Below are positions 30,870 through 42,825 of a DNA stretch of 64,000 nt, piece after piece; position 1 is the first letter of the stretch; every line of letters starts with the position of its first letter. This DNA is from Bathymodiolus brooksi (Eukaryota > Mollusca > Bivalvia > Mytilida > Modiolidae): the NCBI GenBank assembly GCA_963680875.1, contig OY804585.1, positions 31,610,186 through 31,674,185 on the forward strand, in the 5' to 3' direction. The position numbers and the translations under genes were made by a program. Below the pieces are notes generated by a model. The model saw nothing but the letters and a program-made list of their open reading frames with translations. It had not been told where the DNA came from and did not search any database.

Positions 30870-32118
30870 TGACAAATTCAATAGAATCACAGGTTTCAAT
30901 TCATAAAGTTCTCCTCAATGTACAAAATCATCTTAACAAATTATATAAAAATCAACTAGTATTAGTCATATGAACTAAATGTATTCAGTCCAGTCAGTTA
31001 ATCCTAGATTAAACTAAGAAATTAGATAAAATCAAACTTCCAGGCCACAAAAAGGTAATTCTCCTTCTGTATCAAGTCACGTGGTTATCAGATGAGAGAT
31101 GGAGTAAGTTAATCCAAGAATAAAAGAATAAATTAACAAAAATCAACTGATATTAATTAGTCCATTAAAACAAACTTCTTGGCCACAAAAAGGTAATTAA
31201 ACATGAATTGATAGTTAAAAACAAAAGAAGAGTATATACATATACATATAGTAAAATGTTTCAAATATTCTGTGGAGATGTTTAATAAAATTGTTGTATG
31301 AAATAAATTATTGTTCAAGTCGATTCATTTGTACTGAATATTAAATGCTTGTTTGACTTCATCACAATAATGCCAATTTTGGGCTATTTCTTTACCTCGT
31401 ACATCAGCATTTTGGATGGAAACTGTCAAAGGTCAGTAAACATGTACATGGCAAGCTGTCACACCTTGTCGTGAGAAGGATACGAAGGATAACATTTTTG
31501 TAGGATGTTGTCTTTAGTCTATATATATAGCAAACTATCTGCTTTAGATAATGATGCCTCTTCTACCCCCCATCACTAAATTGTATAGTTTTCCATATAC
31601 CAGGAACATGTATCTATACAATGTACATGCTTAATGAAATATTATCTATGTTCTATAGAGTAATATCTTAATTCAAAATTACATATACACATATCATATT
31701 AAAACTTAACCATCATACTATGTGTGGCTGATCTGTGGTGGGTCCAGAATTTTCTACAAGAGAGGGAAGAGAAACCATTTCTTCAATTTAATTGTTCAAA
31801 AGGGAATACCTCAACCAAGACTGTTCTCAAAATAGTCTTGAAAATTAAAATTGTTCACTCTCTTGATCCATTTGGCTAATATGATGAAGAATTGTTGTAT
31901 ATACTGGTATATTTAAATGCCTTTTTAATTTTATGATATTTCATCCCCAATGGCATTGTAATATTTCCAACTGGTATTTCTGAGTGTAATATTAAAAAAA
32001 TAAAAAATTACAATTAAGTCATAATTTATAAATTTTCACAAAATTCATTATCAAGAAATAATTATTCTGTATCAAATGGCACATCTGGCATGAAATCGTT
32101 ATTATTAATGTCAATGTT
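30870..32118 (-). other. Presumed ISOC2 3' UTR
   Basis: No reading frame, array or SINE is recognised. AT-rich. The assignment rests only on its position between the ISOC2 stop and the nearest clear AATAAA. Confidence 0.35.
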
Positions 32119-35100
32119 TCATAGAGTTGTCTCCCCTTTTATAGATGTGTTAAGTAAACCAGTATCTGGTGCCGATTCAGTTATCAGTTTCTGTATTGGT
32201 TTAAATTTAGGATGAGCTGCATCACCACACAGTCCTAACAACATGCACTCACTGGTGGTAAGATATGCCCCTGCTTCTCTCATTCTCTGGAAGGCAAACA
32301 TTCTGAAAAATATTCAAAAGATGTGTATTAAAAAAAATGGTATATTTGGCTGCTCTTTCTCTTTTTTTTTTTTTTTTTTCAATCCAACAATTTTTTTTGT
32401 TGGTAGTTGTTCTGATGGTTCAGTCTTTTATTTTTCAGGTGTATTATAAGAAGCAGGAACTGCTGACACTTGGCGAGCATCTGGGTTCATCCCCAGTTTT
32501 TGGTGAGATCTGTGCTACTCATCTTTTTAGCTTTCTATGTTGTGTTGTGTTTGTGTGTTTCGTTTATCTTCGTCCTCTGTCTTGACTGCCCAATGTTGTC
32601 TCTCTATTGTCCATTCTTCATTGCACCTTCTGTTTTCTCTAAAGTTTATTTTATTTACTGTTATCAGTAATTCAGGCAAGTTTTCCTTGATCTCTACTAA
32701 TCAATTAAATCTGTATCAGAAAATGACACGATTCAAACAAATTTTTTTATGGAGAAATCTATACCTGTACAGGCAAAATTGCTTAAAAGAATTGTCTTCT
32801 AAAAATAAACAAACAAAAATAGGTAAAATATCATCTGGCTGCAACCAGAGTTAAATTTTGCTGTTATCAAAATCAATAAAAAATCCCAAGGAAGACCAAA
32901 ATTTGTACTGGTTTATTTTATGTCAAAGACACATGATTTCTGTTGTTTGTAATTAAATTATGAATGAACTCAATTTTGTAGGAATCATAAAGAATAAATA
33001 TGTGAAAACATCATGAAGATAAAAAATGTGAAACAGTGCCACCTGTCATCTAAATTTACCAACAGAAAAATGAGATAATCTTTTTCTATCTATCAATCAT
33101 TTTGTCAACTGTGAGAAAGTGTAGACAAAATATCTATGCAACAAAGTTGTCAAGAATACCCAGGTTTACCTGTCTGTCATTGATCTTGATGAACAGGCAT
33201 TGGCTATTAGGTGAATATCAAAGTTGTCTTACCTGTCTGACATTGACCTTGAAGAGCAGGCATCAGCTATTAGGTGAACATCAAAGTTGTCTCACCAGTC
33301 TGTCATTGACCTTGATGAGCAGGCATAAGCTATTAGGTCAACATCAAAGTTGTCTTACCTGTCTGTCATTGACCTTGATGAGCAGGCATCAGCTATTAGG
33401 TGAACATCAAAGTTGTCTTACCAGTCTGTTATTGACCTTGATGAGCAGGCATAAGCTATTAGGTCAACATCAAAGTTGTCTTACCTGTCTGTCATTGACC
33501 TTGATGAGCAGACATCAGCTATTAGGCGAACATCAAAGTTGTCTTACCTGACTGTCATTGACCTTGATGAGCAGGCATCGGCTATTAGGTGAACATCAAA
33601 GTTGTCTTACCTGTCCGTCATCGTCCTTGATGAGCAGAAATCAGCTATTAGGTGAACATCAAAGTTGTCTTACCTGTCCGTCATCGACCTTGATGAGCAG
33701 ACATCAGTTATTAGGTGAACATCAAAGTTGTCTTACCTGTATGTCATTAACCTTGATGAGCAGGCATCAGCTATTAGGTGAACATCAAAGTTGTCTTACC
33801 TGTCCGTCATCGACCTTGATGAGCAGGCATCAGCTATTAGGTGAACATCAAAATTGTCTTACCTGTCCGTCATTGACCTTGATGAGCAGGCATCAGCTAT
33901 TACGTGAACATCAAAATTGTCTTACCTGACTCATTGACCTTGATGAGCAGGCATCGGCTATTATGTGAACATCAAAATTGTCTTGCCTGTCCGTCATCGA
34001 CCTTGATGAGCAGACATCAGCTATTAGGTGAACATCAAAGTTGTCTTACCTGTATGTCATTGACCTTGATGAGCAGGCATCAGCTATTAGGTGAACATCA
34101 AAGTTGTCTTACCTGTCCGTCATCGACCTTGATGACCAGGCATCAGCTATTAGGTGAACATCAAAGTTGTCTTACCTGTCCGTCATCGACCTTGATGAGC
34201 AGGCATCAGCTATTAGGTGAACATCAAAGTTGTCTTACCTGTCCGTCATCGACCTTGATGAGCAGACATCAGCTATTAGGTGAACATTAAAGTTGTCTTA
34301 CCTGTATGTCATTGACCTTGATGAGCAGGCATCAGCTATTAGGTGAACATCAAAGTTGTCTTACCTGTCCGTCATCGACCTTGATGAGCAGGCATCAGCT
34401 ACCGGTATTAGGTGAACATCAAAGTTGTCTTATCTGTCCGTCATCGACCTTGATGAGCAGGCATCAGCTATTAGGTGAACATCAAAATTGTCTTACCTGT
34501 CCATCATCGACCTTAATGAGCAGGCATCAGCTATTAGGTGAAGATCAAAGTTGTCTTACCTGTTTGTCATCGACCTTGATGAGCAGGCATCAGCTATTAG
34601 GTGAACATCAAAGTTGTCTTACCTCTCTGTCATTGACCTTGATGAGCAGGCATCAGCTATTAGGTGAACATCAAAGTTGTCTTACCTGTCCATCATCGAC
34701 CTTGATGAGCAGGCATCAGCTATTAGGTGAGCATCAAAATTGTCTTACCTGTCCGTCATCGACCTTAATGAGCAGGCATCAGCTATTAGGTGAACATCAA
34801 AGTTGTCTTACCTGTCTGTCATCGACCTTGATGAGCAGGCATCAGCTAATTAGGTGAACATCAAAGTTATCTTACCTGTCCGTCATTGACCTTGATGAGC
34901 AGGCATCAGCTATTAGGTGAACATCAAAGTTATCTTACCTGTCCGTCATTGACCTTGATGAGCAGGCATCAGCTATTAGGTGAACATCAAAGTTGTCTTA
35001 CCTGTCTGTCATTGACCTTGATGAGCAGGCATCAGCTATTACGTGAACATCAAAGTTATCTTACCTGTCTGTCATTAACCTTGATGAGCAGGCATCAGCT

Positions 35101-38100
35101 ATTAGGTGAACATCAAAGTTTGTCTCATCAGTCTGTCATTGACCTTGATGAGCAGGCATCAGCTATTAGGTCAACATCAAAGTTGTCTTACCTGTCTGTC
35201 ATTGACCTTGATGAGCAGGCATCAGCTATTAGGTGAACATCAAAGTTGTCTTACCTGACTGTCATTGACCTTGATGAGCAGGCATCGGCTATTAGGTGAA
35301 CATCAAAGTTGTCTTACCTGTCCGTCATCGACCTTGATGAGCAGACATCAGCTATTAGGTGAACATCAAAGTTGTCTTACCTGTCCGTCATCGACCTTGA
35401 TGAGCAGACATCAGCTATTAGGTGAACATCAAAGTTGTCTTACCTGTATGTCATTGACTTTGATGAGCAGGCATCAGCTATTAGGTGAATATCAAAGTTG
35501 TCTTACCTGTCCGTCATCGACCTTGATGAGCAGGCATCAGCTGTTAGGTGAACATCAAAATTGTCTTACCTGTCTGTCATTAACCTCGATGAGCAGACAT
35601 CAGCTATTAGGTGAACATCAAAATTGTCTTACCTGACTGTCATTGACCTTGATGAGCAGGCATCGGCTATTAGGTGAACATCAAAGTTGTCTTACCTGTC
35701 CGTCATCGACCTTGATTAGCAGGCATCAGCTATTAGGTGAACATCAAAGTTGTCTTACCTGTCCGTCATCGACCTTGATGAGCAGACATCAGCTTTTAGG
35801 TGAACATCAAAGTTGTCTTACCTGTATGTCATTGGCCTTGATGAGCAGGCATCAGCTATTCGGTGAACATCAAATTTGTCTTACCTGTCTGTCATCAACC
35901 TTGATGAGCAGGCATCGGCTATTAGGTGAACATCAAAATTGTCTTACCTGTCCATCATCGACCTTGATGAGCAGGCATCAGCTATTAGGTGAACATCAAA
36001 ATTGTCTTACCTGTCCGTCATCGACCTTAATGAGCAGGTATCAGCTATTAGGTCAACATCAAAGTTGTCTTACCTGTCTGTCATCGACCTTAATGAGCAG
36101 GCATCAGCTATTAGGTGAACATCAAAGTTATCTTACCTGTCCGTCATTGACCTTGATGAGCAGGCATCAGCTATTAGGTGAACATCAAAGTTGTCTTACC
36201 TGTCTGTCATTAACCTTGATGAGCAGGCATCAGCTATTACGTGAACATCAAAGTTATCTTACCTGTCTGTCATTAACCTTGATGAGCAGGCATCAGCTAT
36301 TAGGTGAACATCAAAGTTATCTTACCTGTCCGTCATTGACCTTGATGAGCAGGCATCAGCTATTAGGTGAACATCAAAGTTATCTTACCTGTCCGTCATT
36401 GACCTTGATGAGCAGGCATCAGCTATTAGGTGAACATCAAAGTTGTCTTACCTGTCTGTCATTAACATTGATCAGCAGGCATCAGCTATTACGTGAACAT
36501 CAAAGTTATCTTACCTGTCTGTCATTAACCTTGATGAGCAGGCATCAGCTATTAGGTGAACATCAAAGTTATCTTACCTGTCTGTCATTAACCTTGATGA
36601 GCAGGCATCAGCTATTAGGTGAACATCAAAGTTGTCTTACCTGTCTGTCATCGACCTTGATGAGCAGGCATCAGCTATTAGGTGAACATCAAAGTTATCT
36701 TACCTGTCCGTCATTGACCTTGATGAGCAGGCATCAGCTATTAGGTGAACATCAAAGTTATCTTACCTGTCCGTCATTAACCTTGATGAGCAGGCATCAG
36801 CTATTAGGTGAACATCAAAGTTATCTTACCTGTCTGTCATTGACCTTGATGAGCAGGCATCAGCTATTAGGTGAACATCAAAGTTGTCTTCAAGAAGATC
36901 TAATACTGTATTCTGTATACAAACATGATTCTCTATTCCACATAATATTACAGACTTTACATCTGAAATGTAAAACAACATGATGGAAGTCCTCACGATG
37001 AACACAAGTCCTCCGGCCCAAGACCATTAAAACTTTGTTCGGACCAGTAAATTTTTCAGTTTTTATTTTGATATACATAAAAAATAAATTCTAGAATTTG
37101 ATTCGGACCAGTAAATTCAAATTTTGATTTTGAGTACTGTGATGGGGTCAGTGGGGAATTTGTTTGCATGAACTCAACTAGAGGTAATGTATATTCAATA
37201 CTAATATTAGTGGCACTAATGTAAGTGCCACATAAAGTAAAAAATGTATTGGCAATGAGTAATAAAAGGGTACACTTGACGGTAGCATGAAACAACCACA
37301 ACTAATCAATGCAAAAATGTTTGAACACGTGTATTTTAAAACAGGCTGTGGATACAATGTATCTTAATTTATAATAAAAACCCTTTTTAGCACTTTTTGG
37401 CCTCTTGTTTTGCAGGTTTTTTTTTTGGAAAGGGGATAGGCTTGAATTACCCAAAATCTATCCATCCATTTCTTCTGTGCCAAGGATTATTGTGTTGAAA
37501 TCTCAGAAGAATTCGTCAATTAGAAACTTAAGTTATTATGAAAAATATGTGTCAAAAAGCAGCAACTACCAATGTTATAGTCTTTGGTTGATCTAACGAG
37601 GGATCAAACCATGTTTTACAGCACTCCAGGCATGCTCATTAAACCACAGCACTCCCGGCATGCTCATTAAACCACAGCACTCCCGGCATGCTCATTAAAC
37701 CACAGCACTCCCGGCATGCTCATTAAACCACAGCACTCCCGGCATGCTCATTAAACCACAGATGCCGTCATGATACTACAGCACTCGAGGCTCATTAAAC
37801 CACAGATACCGTCATGATACTACAGCACTCGAGGCATGCTCATTAAACCACAGATGCCTTGGTTGCTCTAACGAGGGATCAAACCATGTTCTACAGCACT
37901 CGAGGCATGCTCATTAAACCACAGATGCCTTGGTTGATCTAACGAGGGATCAAACCATGTTCTACAGCACTCGAGGCATGCTCATTAAACCACTGATGCC
38001 ATCATGTTCTACAGCACTCGAGGCATGCTCATTAAACCACTGATGCCGTCATGTTCTACAGCAATCGAGGCATGCTCATTAAACCACAGATGCTGTCATG

Positions 38101-41100
38101 TTCTACAGCACTCGAGGCATGCTCATTAAACCACTGATACCGTCATGTTCTACAGCACTCGAGGCATGCTCATTAAACCATCGATGCCATCATGTTCTAC
38201 AGCACTCGAGGCATGCTCATTAAACCACCGATGCCGTCATGTTCTACAGCACTCGATGCATGCTCATTAAACCACAGATGCTGTCATGTTCTACAGCACT
38301 CGAGGCATGCTCATTATACCACTGATGCCGTCATGTTCTACAGCACTCGAGGCATGCTCTTAAAACCACAGATGCTGTCATGTTCTACAGCACTCGAGGC
38401 ATGCTCATTAAACCACAGATGCTGTCATGTTCTACAGCACTCGAGGCATGCTCATTAGACCACAGATGCTGTCATGTTCTACAGCACTCGAGGCATGCTC
38501 ATTAAACCACTGATGCCGTCATGTTCTACAGCACTCGAGGCATGCTCATTAAACCATCGATGCCGTCATGTTCTACAGCACTCGAGGCATGCTCATTAAA
38601 CCACTGATGCCGTCATGTTCTACAGCACTCGAGGCATGCTCATTAAACCACAGATGCTGTCATGTTCTACAGCACTCGAGGCATGCTCATTAAACCACAG
38701 ATGCTGTCATGATACTACAGCACTCGAGGCATGCTCATTAAACCACTGATGCCGTCATGTTCTACAGCACTCAAGGCATGCTCATTAAACCACAGATGCT
38801 GTCATGTTCTACAGCCCTCGAGGCATGCTCATTAAACCACAGATGCTGTCATGTTCTACAGCACTCGAGGCATGCTCATTAGACCACAGATGCTGTCATG
38901 TTCTACAGCACTCGAGGCATGCTCATTAAACCACAGATTCTGTCATGTTCTACAGCACTCGAGGCATGCTCATTAAACCAATGATGCCGTCATGTTCTAC
39001 AGCACTCGAGGCATGCTCATTAAACCACAGATGCTGTCATGTTCTACAGCACTCGAGGCATGCTCATTAAACCACTGATGCCGTCATGTTCTACAGCACT
39101 CGAGGCATGCTCATTAAACCACAGATGCTGTCATGTTCTACAGCACTCGAGGCATGCTCATTAAACCACAGATGCCGTCATGTTCTACAGCACTCGAGGC
39201 ATGCTCATTAGACCACAGATGCTGTCATGTTCTACAGCACTCGAGGCATGCTCATTAAACCACTGATGCCATCATGTTCTACAGCACTCGAGGCATGCTC
39301 ATTAGACCACAGATGCTGTCATGTTCTACAGCACTCGAGGCATGCTCATTAAACCACTGATGCCGTCATGTTCTACAGCACTCGAGGCATGCTCATTAAA
39401 CCATCAATGCCGTCATGTTCTACAGCACTCGAGGCATGCTCATTAAACCACTGATGCCGTCATGTTCTACAGCACTCGAGGCATGCTCATTAAACCACAG
39501 ATGCTGTCATGTTCTACAGCACTCAAGGCATGCTCATTAAACCACAGATGCTGTCATGATACTACAGCACTCGAGGCATGCTCATTAAACCACTGATGCC
39601 GTCATGTTCTACAGCACTCGAGGCATGCTCATTAAACCACAGATGCTGTCATGTTCTACAGCACTCGAGGCATGCTCATTAAACCACAGATGCTGTCATG
39701 TTCTACAGCACTCGAGGCATGCTCATTAAACCAATGATGCCGTCATGTTCTACTGCACTCGAGGCATGCTCATTAAACCACAGATGCTGTCATGATAATG
39801 ACGATGAAACACCAATAATATAATACAACCTCAAAACTTATTTTTGCTGTTATTTATAAACAACGAATTCAAGTGACGAAGACCACTGTATTTTTTGAAA
39901 ATTCATGAACATTAATACCAATGATAATAAATCAATTTACAGTTGGTAGTTCTTACCTAGACCATTTCTATTAAGTTATGAACATGAAAATGACATATTA
40001 TATATAATCCTGTGGTGTCTGTTCCAAGCTAGGACCTGGATTTCTTAATGTCATACGTCATGGTCTTTTTTATGTTCAGTGGTTTGAAGTTTGAAGTGAG
40101 AGGTGGTTGTTCGTTTTGTTGATATTGATGGAATTGTTGACCATCACTGTTTGAACTTTCTTTCCATAATTATATATGCTCTGTCTTTTTATGCACAATA
40201 TGCTATATAGTGAGTTATTTTGGAAAGTAGAAAATTTGATAAGAAAACATTTTTTATTTTATTTTCAAGAACATTACTACAGTTAGTACTTTACTTTTTG
40301 ACATTATTAAAAGAATTGTCAAAGGTATAATAAACACAACTTAGTTGTAAAGTTTATCCGTGACTTGAAACAATTTGGTAGTTTTCTCCAAGTACTAAGG
40401 TCCTCCACCAATATAAAATTGACTACAACTAAATAGTATTAATAATATTGCCGATGTTGACACTAATAACCTGATAATTTAAGAAATAATTTTGGCAATA
40501 CAAATATTGGTGTCTAATAAATTTTTATAATACACTAGAAACAATGAAGGAATATATTCTACTTTTATTTTTTTATTTTTAAATATAATGATATGTTACC
40601 TGGTAATGTTTTTATGTGATCTACAACAGCTGGTACTAACATAGAGAAACTGGTCTTAGGAAATACTTTCTCTTTACTGACGTCCATCTCAGAAACAGTA
40701 GGACCCAGACCTGAAACAAAATACAAAACTATCATATGTCAACATACACTGACAATAAACAGTAGGACCCAGACCTGAAACAAAATACAAAACTATCATA
40801 TGTCAACATACACTGACAATAAACAGTAGGACCCAAACCTAAACAAAATATAGAACAATTAAATATGTCAACAGACATTGTCAAGAAAAATATACTTTTA
40901 TACAGAGCTACTAAACTGGGGGGGAGTTTGCTGTACAAAAAAAAAAGAATAAAAAAAAAGAAAATAAATTATAATTAAACATCATAATTCTAAACCTAAA
41001 CCAAATTTTGGAAAATGTTATAACTGTCATCTATATGCATATATATATATGTATTTGGAGATTTGGGCTGGGATTAAAAAAAAACCCCTTATTTGTAGCA

Positions 41101-41767
41101 TGCGACCACAGTGTTCCTTCTCTACCTCAAAATCTACAAAATGGGTATTTCAACATGTCTGGATTGAGCTTTCTCCAAATACATGTACAGTTGTAAGGTA
41201 CATAAGTACAGTCAGGCTATCCAGACAACACTCGATCGAGATGGCGTCTTTTATATTAGTCAGCTGGGGATGTGTTGGGAAGTTCTGTGGGACAAGTCCT
41301 GGGGCTTGTCACCACTACCCAGTGTTGATGTAGAAGTGTGTACTGTTTTTATTATTGACAAAATATTGTTCTATATATATAATTCTATATATAATAAGTT
41401 AACACGTGTTCATGAATTTATATGTACATTTTAAAGCCTTTTCTGCACAACAAAATTTTAAGACAGTTCCATGTTTCCTATGATTATGACGTATATTCAA
41501 TCAATAGACCTCATAGTGTATTTTGAAAATTGAATGAAAACTTTGAGCAAGTTGAGGTCTATATTTATGACCTAGATTTTAACCTTTTGGATATTGTTCA
41601 GTGACAACCACTGGCATGTCAAGTATTTTAGCAGCTTGTAGCATTCTGTTGGCTACGGTGATAATCTGTGGATAATAAACAATGTTTCCTCTAAATTTTT
41701 CTTGCATGTCACACAAGAAAAGAGCTGTGTTCTTCAGATTTATCTTTCCCAACCTTCTGGCTGCCAT
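32119..41767 (-). CDS. ISOC2: Isochorismatase domain-containing protein 2-like hydrolase, four exons
   Basis: Minus-strand exons: 41767-41584, 40710-40600, 36962-36830, 32302-32119. All introns are GT-AG and the spliced frame gives 203 aa (human ISOC2 205). The ATG at 41767 has a strong ACCATGG context. The family's catalytic triad is present: Asp20 in FLCDMQEKF, Lys80 in FPKTSFSM, and the nucleophile Cys113 in [21 protein letters not shown] (132-143) closes exon 3, and the last exon carries [21 protein letters not shown]. Animal ISOC2 is a small cytosolic/mitochondrial hydrolase-like protein whose physiological substrate is unsettled. Intron 3 is largely a 63-bp satellite copied from exon 3, intron 2 holds a 47-bp array, and the exon 2 acceptor is duplicated; splicing may therefore be error-prone. 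Confidence 0.94.
32303..33162 (-). other. ISOC2 intron 3, part outside the array
   Basis: Contains a T20-like run (32361-32380) and no recognised element. The short plus-strand frames at 32243-32854 overlap the T-run and intron and look spurious. Confidence 0.4.
33163..36888 (-). repeat. 63-bp minisatellite derived from ISOC2 exon 3 plus its donor site (~59 copies)
   Basis: Read on the minus strand, each unit encodes [10 protein letters not shown] then [10 protein letters not shown] and an in-frame TAA formed by the intron's GTAA. The first unit (36888-36826) is the real end of exon 3 with the authentic donor at 36829. Copy number is estimated from length (3726 bp / 63). Most copies keep the donor core CAG|GTAAGA. 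Many differences between copies are synonymous third-position changes or cluster as shared variants, which suggests repeated local duplication. Long plus-strand open frames (up to 446 aa) arise because 63 is a multiple of three. Confidence 0.95.
36987..37140. mobile_element. Small MITE-like element next to the ISOC2 exon 3 acceptor
   Basis: It runs from AGTCCTCACGATGA to TTTGAGTACTGT and contains two GGACCAGTAAAT blocks. A second copy lies inverted at 50526-50684 in H6PD intron 2, ending TGAGGACTG. It starts 22 bp upstream of the exon 3 acceptor. Confidence 0.6.
37618..39795 (+). repeat. Hierarchical minisatellite (28-, 71- and mainly 47-bp units) in ISOC2 intron 2
   Basis: The left edge has four to five 28-bp units (CAGCACTCCCGGCATGCTCA start). 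Then come units with an extra TTGATCTAACGAGGGATCAA segment (about 71 bp). Most of the array (38000-39790) is about 38 copies of a 47-bp unit containing TCATGTTCTACAGCACTCGA. The units seem to have evolved by changing length from a single seed at 37587-37660. The 88-aa frame inside is spurious. Confidence 0.93.
40010..40170 (+). repeat. Dispersed repeat, first of three copies
   Basis: It contains AGGACCTGGATTTC, CATGGTCTTTTTTATGTTCA and GAATTGTTGACCATCACTGT. Other copies are at 52002-52555 (internally amplified) and 57525-57675. Confidence 0.7.
40350..40470 (+). mobile_element. Degraded SINE fragment
   Basis: GTAGTTTTCTCCAAGTACTA and CCTCCACCAATA match the SINE core, with many substitutions and no tRNA-like head. 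Confidence 0.45.
40695..40850 (-). repeat. 64-bp tandem duplication across the ISOC2 exon 2 acceptor
   Basis: The block holding the intron end (TTTTGTTTCAG) and exon start (GTCTGGGTCCTACTGTTT, minus strand) is present at 40695-40758, again at 40759-40822, and partly a third time to about 40850. Acceptor AGs are at 40711-40712 (authentic) and 40775-40776 (copy). The third copy has lost the AG context. Confidence 0.88.
40851..41583 (-). other. ISOC2 intron 1
   Basis: A-rich run (40938-40970) and otherwise unremarkable. The plus-strand frames at 41008-41434 overlap each other and have no family signature. Confidence 0.4.
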
Positions 41768-42124
41768 GGTCAAATTATGTGACTATGAGTTACTTCCCTT
41801 TAATACAGGTGTATCAGGTTGGATGGTCCGGCCACCAGATGTTCCGCACGGCCAAAATTGCCTATGCAATTTGTTCCGGTTCGGAACTTTGAGCCTAGGC
41901 TATTTGTTCCGATGCCAGGCAATATGGGCCGACATGCTTTTACAATTATAAACCTATATATATTTTGTAATTTACAACGTATTATCAATAAAAATATTCA
42001 TCTCGGCTACGTGTGTATATTTTTTAATTCGTAATTCGTTTGTTTGTTTGTTGGCAACATAAAAGTTGCACAGGAAAAATAAAAGAAAGATTACGACAGA
42101 CGGAATTGTGTTACGCAACATAAT

Positions 42125-42493
42125 TTCATAGTTGGAAATAAGGTGTTAATGAAAAACAGAAAAAATGATCACAGAATGGGAGCCGGAACCTTAGAAAAAA
42201 ATTGAATCGGACCATATGAAATCATCGAGGTGTTTTCAATAGGAACAATGAAACTAAAGAATTGCTTGACCGAAAAAATATTAAAAACAGTCCAACATGC
42301 CAGCAACCTGAAGCCCTACCTTGAGTCTGAGCAACAGGATGAAACCAGGGATGTAACAGAATATGATAGCGAAAAAGTTGCAGTAACAGACTCACAAGAA
42401 ACCACAGTTAATGAACAGACTAAGCCGAGGACAAAAAGGCTTCGTCTAGACAGTAAAATAAAAGGTAAGAATATCAAACTGCTTAACAAATGA
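42125..42493 (+). pseudogene. Integrase C-terminal GPY/F module of the Ginger-like element
   Basis: The frame reads VGNKVLMKNRKNDHR then an in-frame TGA (42203-42205) and IGPYEIIEVFS...LKNCLTEKILK...SNLKPYLE. This is the GPY/F-type SH3-like module found at the C-terminus of Ty3/gypsy and Ginger integrases. An A-rich, charged tail follows, and GTAAGA at 42465 could be an old donor. No DDE residues precede it. Confidence 0.7.
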
Positions 42494-42825
42494 CTAGTTT
42501 ATAGCTTATTATCTAGGTATAATTTGTCTGGATAATAATGAACATTATTAGACCAATGTTGTTCTCTTATTTATCATTCTTAGTATACACTATAAACACA
42601 TTCATTTTTTATGAAGATAAAAAGTTGACTTACAAAATCAGATTAAAAAAAAACGAGAAGGTTTAAGTCCGAGGCGAGAAAAGACCGAAGCGTTAATCGA
42701 AATGGATAATCCAATAGACAGATGGCTCGAATGGGACAACATAGAAAGATGAAGACGCACAAAGGACAAAACGAACAATAAAAAAAATCTTACAACGTTA
42801 TCTACATCAATTAACAAATCAATAT

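Noticed and set aside
33163..36888. CRISPR-like direct repeat array
   Set aside because: There are no unique spacers; the whole 63-bp unit is repeated, in a eukaryotic intron.
33102..36983. Long plus-strand open frames (up to 446 aa) with a 21-residue repeat
   Set aside because: They are the antisense translation of the 63-bp satellite. A period divisible by three keeps frames open without selection.
38192..38458. 88-aa repeat protein
   Set aside because: Translation of the 47-bp minisatellite, with no start context or neighbours supporting a gene.
42230..42493. Host chromo-domain gene
   Set aside because: An in-frame stop directly upstream, position inside a transposon and the GPY motif indicate an integrase tail.
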